DNA of 42,039 nucleotides, taken from NCBI GenBank assembly GCA_016182525.1, contig JACPGL010000041.1:1-42039 (forward strand), written 5' to 3'. Below, piece after piece: positions 38,456 through 42,039 of this stretch. The translations under genes and the position numbers were made by a program. Below the pieces are notes generated by a model. It was not told the origin of the DNA. It saw only the letters and a list, made by a program, of their open reading frames with translations, and did not search any database. How positions within the stretch are numbered: the stretch's first letter is position 1; the number at the start of each line of letters is the position of its first letter. The stretch comes from Candidatus Kerfeldbacteria bacterium. GTDB lineage: Bacteria > Patescibacteriota > Patescibacteriia > JACPL01.

Positions 38456-39541
38456 ATGTCTTTCACGATTCATACAACACGGGGGCTTGCGCGGCGAGGA
38501 ACACTGAAGACGTCTCATGGCAAAATCGAGACGCCGTTTTTTATGGCCGTAGCGACCAAAGGGAGCGTGAAAGCGGTGACACCCAGTGAACTTCACGAAC
38601 TCGGTACACAAATTGTTCTCTCGAATACATATCACTTGGTGCTGCGGCCCGGAATGTCTGTCATAAGAAAAGCAGGAGGCTTGCATCGGTTTATGAAGTG
38701 GGATGGGCCAATCCTCACCGACAGTGGCGGGTATCAAGTCTTTAGTCTTGCCAAGTTTCGAAAGATCACCGACCGCGGAGTTGTTTTTCGATCGCACGTT
38801 GACGGATCGCGACACGAGCTCACTCCTGAATCGTCGATTCACATTCAAGAGGCGATTGGCTCTGACATTATGATGGTTCTTGATGATGTGCGTGCGCACG
38901 ATGTGCCGCGCTCAGTTGTGCGAGAGGCGGTGGAACGGACAACCGCATGGGCAGCGCGATCAGTGAAAGCAAAACGCTCGCGAACAGCAAAAGTGTTCAG
39001 CATTGTTCAAGGTGGAATTCACAGAGATATGCGCCAGACCAGCGCGAAGCAGATTACGAAAATCGCGTGCGATGGATATGCGATCGGCGGGCTTGCGGTC
39101 GGTGAAACGGAGAAAGACATGTACGCGATGACCAAACTCACGACTGCGCTCCTCCCAAAAAACAAACCGCGATATTTTATGGGTGGCGCTCGGCCATATC
39201 AAATTGTGGAGCTTGTGAAAAGGGGAGTCGATATGTTTGATTGCGTCATCCCAACCCGAAATGCGCGGCATGGCAAGCTCTATGTGTGGAAGAAAAAACC
39301 TCACACGCTTTCCGCATTTGGTAGAACGTTTTTCGCGGAGATGAACATCAGAAGTGCAACGTATGCGAAAGATATGCGGCCTGTGGATGCATCGTGCGCG
39401 TGCATGACATGCACCACATTTTCGCGCGCCTATCTGCGTCATCTCTTTGCCGCGGAAGAGCCCCTCGCTTTACGTCTCGCCACCATTCACAACCTCGCTT
39501 TCTATCTTGAGTTGATGTCCAGAATTCAAAAAAGCATATAA
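38456..39541 (+). CDS. tgt: Queuine/preQ1 tRNA-guanine transglycosylase
   Basis: A 361-aa TIM-barrel enzyme that swaps guanine-34 for preQ1 (or queuine) in tRNAs reading NAY codons, including tRNA-Asp(GTC), as found at 14048. The catalytic LTDSGGYQVFSL is near residue 86, and the nucleophile Asp lies in DMFDCVIPTRNARHG near 261. The zinc site CACMTC at ~313-318 with a following His is intact. Length is normal. No preQ1 synthesis gene is in the window, so the base may be salvaged. A terminator hairpin begins at its stop codon. Confidence 0.97.
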   Translation: MSFTIHTTRGLARRGTLKTSHGKIETPFFMAVATKGSVKAVTPSELHELGTQIVLSNTYHLVLRPGMSVIRKAGGLHRFMKWDGPILTDSGGYQVFSLAKFRKITDRGVVFRSHVDGSRHELTPESSIHIQEAIGSDIMMVLDDVRAHDVPRSVVREAVERTTAWAARSVKAKRSRTAKVFSIVQGGIHRDMRQTSAKQITKIACDGYAIGGLAVGETEKDMYAMTKLTTALLPKNKPRYFMGGARPYQIVELVKRGVDMFDCVIPTRNARHGKLYVWKKKPHTLSAFGRTFFAEMNIRSATYAKDMRPVDASCACMTCTTFSRAYLRHLFAAEEPLALRLATIHNLAFYLELMSRIQKSI

Positions 39542-39629
39542 AAAAAGAAACGCCCAGAAATTTTTCCTGTCGCAAGACTCTCGCTCCGCTGGAGCGCCAG
39601 GAGAAAATTCCTGTGCGTTTCTTTTTTTA
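39541..39629 (+). terminator. Terminator of tgt; long hairpin element with conserved core, copy 2
   Basis: The outer arms AAAAAAGAAACGC...TTTCC and CAGGAG...GCGTTTCTTTTTTT form a long stem ending in a T run, a strong terminator. The inner block 39558-39609 is the reverse complement of 1945-1996 except for one swapped base pair. Its core (39571-39598) is identical to the copy at 1956-1983. Confidence 0.88.
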
Positions 39630-39644
39630 TTCCATTTTTGTAGC

Positions 39645-39672
39645 TTGACTTTTTGTGTAGTTATGCTATAAT
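39645..39672 (+). promoter_or_regulatory. Strong promoter of the L,D-transpeptidase gene
   Basis: TTGACT (39645-39650), 16-nt spacer, extended -10 TGCTATAAT (TATAAT at 39667-39672). Predicted start about 39679. Confidence 0.75.
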
Positions 39673-39681
39673 AGTATATGT

Positions 39682-39706
39682 AAAGGCTGCAAAAAGAGCA
39701 GCCTTT
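39682..39706 (+). promoter_or_regulatory. Leader hairpin of the L,D-transpeptidase mRNA
   Basis: AAAGGCTGC, loop AAAAAGA, GCAGCCTTT: a perfect 9-bp stem starting at the predicted transcript 5' end, as in ssb. It is followed by A-rich sequence to the ATG at 39737. Confidence 0.55.
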
Positions 39707-39736
39707 GATCAAAAACAAAGACAAATTCAAAAATAC

Positions 39737-41182
39737 ATGTCAACGCACGCTCTGCCGCGCACTTTTGTTGGTATACCCCGACATCTCCTAAGTGGTGGAG
39801 CGATTATTGTTGGAAGCATCGGAATGGTGCTTCTTTTTGGTTTTGTGTCGTATGCCTCTCTGAATAGTGACAATTTTTATCGCAACACCGTTCTCGGAAG
39901 CGTGGATATTGGAGGAACGAATTACGCTGAGGCCCGAACAGAAGTCGCCGCGGCCATTGCGGACTATGAGAAAAATATCTCTCTTCACGATTCGACGAAT
40001 GTCTATCGCCCCTCGTTTCACGATCTTGGGGTGACCATTGATCTCGATCACAGTCTTCGTCGAGCATGGGAGGTTGGTCATGCCGGGTCGGTCACCACGC
40101 GCGTTGCCGATATGACGAATAGCGTTGTGAGCGCCGAAAATCTTCCGCTGGTGTTTGAAGTGGATACGGATGTCATGTATGAAACGATGTTTCAGATGGC
40201 TGAGGAGTTAAACGTGCCGATGAAAAATGCGGCCATCGAAATTGCAGAAGGCCGCGCGCGCGTCATCCATCCGCAAACTGGGCGACGCGTCGATATTGTT
40301 TCCCTCGAACAAGCGATCCGAGATTCGATCTCGTATCTCCGACCGATTGAAGTCGAAGTTCCGTTCGTCGAAACGCCTCCCGTCATTTTCACCGAGGATC
40401 TTGCGGTTCCCTTGCAACGTACAAACGTCGCTCTCTCAAGAGCGATCACCATGACCCACGACAGTCACTCGTATGAGGCGACTCCGCCGATGATTGGAGA
40501 ATGGATGAGCTATTCTGAAATTCCGCATCCAACGAATCGCGAAAGAAAAACGCTTGAGCTTGGTCTGAACGAAGAAGCAGTGATGCGATATTTCGATTCG
40601 ATTGCAGGAGATGTTGAGGCCGAAGGAAAAACGCGAAAGGTGATTCCGGCCGTGTATCGCGATGAGCTTGAATCCGGCGAGCCCACGCTACTTATCGCGA
40701 CACAACAGAACATTGAGGCACTCGAAAAGATCCTCCTGAGCCAAGATTCTCGCACCATGGAAATTGTGACCGAGCACCAACTCCCACATGAAGAAATACT
40801 CACACCACCTGCGCCGCCAACACGAGAGGGGAAAGCTATTAGTGTGGATATTGCAAAACAAATTGCGTACGCATGGCTTGATGGTGAGTTGCAGTATTTT
40901 GCCAAAGTTTCTTCAGGAAAGGGCGGCCACAAAACTCCAACAGGAAGCTTTAAGGTCTACAACAAGAGCCGAGATCAAAAAATGAGCGGAGCAGATTTTT
41001 ATCTTCCGCACATTCCGTACATTTTGTGGTATAATGGAGACTACTCCCTCCATGGAACATATTGGCATAACAATTTCGGCACACCCATGAGTCACGGCTG
41101 TTCAAATCTTTCTATCCTCGATGCAAAATGGTTTTTTGAATTTGCGGAGATTGGAACTCCAGTCATTATTTTTGAAAGTTAA
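39737..41182 (+). CDS. Membrane-anchored L,D-transpeptidase (YkuD) with VanW/PG-binding region
   Basis: A 481-aa protein. The N-terminal membrane helix is at ~16-38 (GGAIIVGSIGMVLLFGFVSY). A long extracellular region follows; YRNTVLGSVDIGGTNYAEAR and later beta-rich stretches resemble the PG_binding_4 domain of VanW/L,D-transpeptidases. The C-terminal YkuD domain shows HGTYWHNNFGTPMSHGCSNL, with SHGC Cys near residue 454 as nucleophile. It makes 3-3 peptidoglycan cross-links outside the membrane or attaches proteins to the wall. The start at 39737 gives a proper anchor; a frame from 39653 is longer but begins before the predicted transcript start. The next gene follows after 17 nt. Confidence 0.92.
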   Translation: MSTHALPRTFVGIPRHLLSGGAIIVGSIGMVLLFGFVSYASLNSDNFYRNTVLGSVDIGGTNYAEARTEVAAAIADYEKNISLHDSTNVYRPSFHDLGVTIDLDHSLRRAWEVGHAGSVTTRVADMTNSVVSAENLPLVFEVDTDVMYETMFQMAEELNVPMKNAAIEIAEGRARVIHPQTGRRVDIVSLEQAIRDSISYLRPIEVEVPFVETPPVIFTEDLAVPLQRTNVALSRAITMTHDSHSYEATPPMIGEWMSYSEIPHPTNRERKTLELGLNEEAVMRYFDSIAGDVEAEGKTRKVIPAVYRDELESGEPTLLIATQQNIEALEKILLSQDSRTMEIVTEHQLPHEEILTPPAPPTREGKAISVDIAKQIAYAWLDGELQYFAKVSSGKGGHKTPTGSFKVYNKSRDQKMSGADFYLPHIPYILWYNGDYSLHGTYWHNNFGTPMSHGCSNLSILDAKWFFEFAEIGTPVIIFES

Positions 41183-41199
41183 CGTATTTTTCATACTCT

Positions 41200-42039
41200 A
41201 TGTCACACCATTTTCGATTACGAAAACCAAGTGAGGTCAGTGTGCTGACAAACAAGAAAGTAGAACTCGCACAAAAAGTGATCCACGCAGTAAGTGTGCT
41301 GTCGATTTTTGCAGCCTCTGCCATTGTGGGAATTGGTTTTTATGAAGCTTCGCGCTATCCGTATTTAAAAGATACGCAAGAAAATTTGTTTAAGCCTGTG
41401 GAACGACCAGAAACGGCCACAACAGACAAATTCGGCGGGTATAAAGAAGTCACAAGCCAGGCCACAGGGTACTGGTATTTCACAACGGTGAACGAGAAAA
41501 ATACGCTCATTGATCCGTTGGGCAATGCGTTCGCAATGATTGGCGTGAATAAAGCCCGCCGCGTTGGCTACGACGATGCCGCGTACCGCTCGCAGTATAA
41601 AGGCCGCAACAGCCAATGGGCCAAGGACACATCCCTGTTTCTGGCGTCTCTTGGCATGAATGTCATCGGCGATCGATCAGAACACACGGAATTTCAAAAA
41701 CCGTTTGTTCAACAGACTCCCTATTTCGTGCTTGGAGATTTTTTATCACCTGAAGCTCCTCGCGAGGACACCGAATGGCCCGATCCATGGTCGGCGAGTT
41801 TTCAACAAAAAGCGATCAATGTGGCAAGGAGCATCGCGCGATTATACGGTGACGACCCGTATTTCATTGGTGTGAAAGTCTCGAACGAGTCGAACATCAA
41901 TTTGCGAGTTATGGACGGCAGCGAAAATCCGTGGGCAGATTGGTGGCATGTGCTCATTGATCCGCAGTATGAGCACACGGACGCGCAAGCCAAATGGGAG
42001 GAGTTGATGGCGCTCCGCTACAATAATGACATTTCGGCG
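41200..42039 (+). CDS. Partial membrane-anchored glycoside-hydrolase-like protein (cut by window end)
   Basis: It runs off the right edge after 280 codons. The N-terminus is MSHHFRLRKPSEVSVL, then one membrane helix at ~34-48 (VLSIFAASAIVGIGF), then an outside domain. YWYFTTVNEKNTLIDPLGNA and FAMIGVNKARR (~92-120) resemble the opening strand of agarase-like/GH-A clan glycosidases (a pattern of treated sugar plus DPxGxxFxxxGVN). The later VKVSNESN near 228 could be the Asn-Glu acid/base pair of that clan. The family call is tentative. It follows the L,D-transpeptidase by 17 nt, suggesting joint work on the cell envelope. Confidence 0.6.
   Translation, partial: MSHHFRLRKPSEVSVLTNKKVELAQKVIHAVSVLSIFAASAIVGIGFYEASRYPYLKDTQENLFKPVERPETATTDKFGGYKEVTSQATGYWYFTTVNEKNTLIDPLGNAFAMIGVNKARRVGYDDAAYRSQYKGRNSQWAKDTSLFLASLGMNVIGDRSEHTEFQKPFVQQTPYFVLGDFLSPEAPREDTEWPDPWSASFQQKAINVARSIARLYGDDPYFIGVKVSNESNINLRVMDGSENPWADWWHVLIDPQYEHTDAQAKWEELMALRYNNDISA

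Overview
The window looks like chromosome from a Patescibacteria (CPR) bacterium, probably Parcubacteria-like. This is inferred from gene families and style, not from a marker tree. The supporting signs are: compact genes on both strands; many small proteins of unknown function typical of that group (DUF5663, DUF167, VanZ, DUF378, YjdF-like); a eukaryote-like type-2 isoleucyl-tRNA synthetase; a short 6-phosphogluconate dehydrogenase; an SSB without the usual acidic tip; and a 1,700-residue protein of unknown function. TGA is used as a stop, so the code appears standard. Many genes seem to be leaderless: a -10 hexamer lies 6-8 nt before the ATG and there is no Shine-Dalgarno site.

Layout. 0-2 kb: a dispersed palindromic repeat and a membrane protein. 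2-9 kb: sugar metabolism (cyclase-family hydrolase, BadF/NAGK-type kinase, glucose dehydrogenase-like enzyme, gnd, phosphoglucose/phosphomannose isomerase, cupin), with ssb and two conserved unknowns between. 9-14 kb: exported proteins, including an M4 metallopeptidase with FG-GAP repeats, and a VIT1/CCC1 transporter. 14-15.6 kb: tRNA-Asp, a DUF457-like membrane protein and an intact IS1595-type insertion sequence with an 8-bp target duplication. 15.6-21.3 kb: an operon ending in the 1,700-residue protein. 21.3-26.5 kb: an accessory zone with dense repeats, a GIY-YIG nuclease, two GC-rich foreign-looking exported proteins, a DUF6922 protein, VanZ and an MntA-HepT toxin-antitoxin pair.

26.5-35.4 kb is core translation. 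On the minus strand the order is smpB, a 182-nt structured RNA, ssrA (tmRNA), infC, rpmI, rplT. On the plus strand it is argS, a glycosyltransferase, DUF167, a Nudix hydrolase and ileS. A third GC-rich gene sits at the ileS end. 35.7-42 kb holds recO, a membrane-anchored Ig-like protein, tgt, an L,D-transpeptidase and a partial membrane-anchored glycoside-hydrolase-like protein.

The most unusual features are: (i) palindromic repeats that run in frame through two coding genes; (ii) two copies of a long hairpin element whose only differences in a 52-nt block are a compensating base-pair swap; (iii) a rod-shaped RNA abutting the tmRNA 5' end; (iv) three GC-rich genes with Shine-Dalgarno sites, unlike the leaderless majority; (v) an infC that seems to start at ATT.
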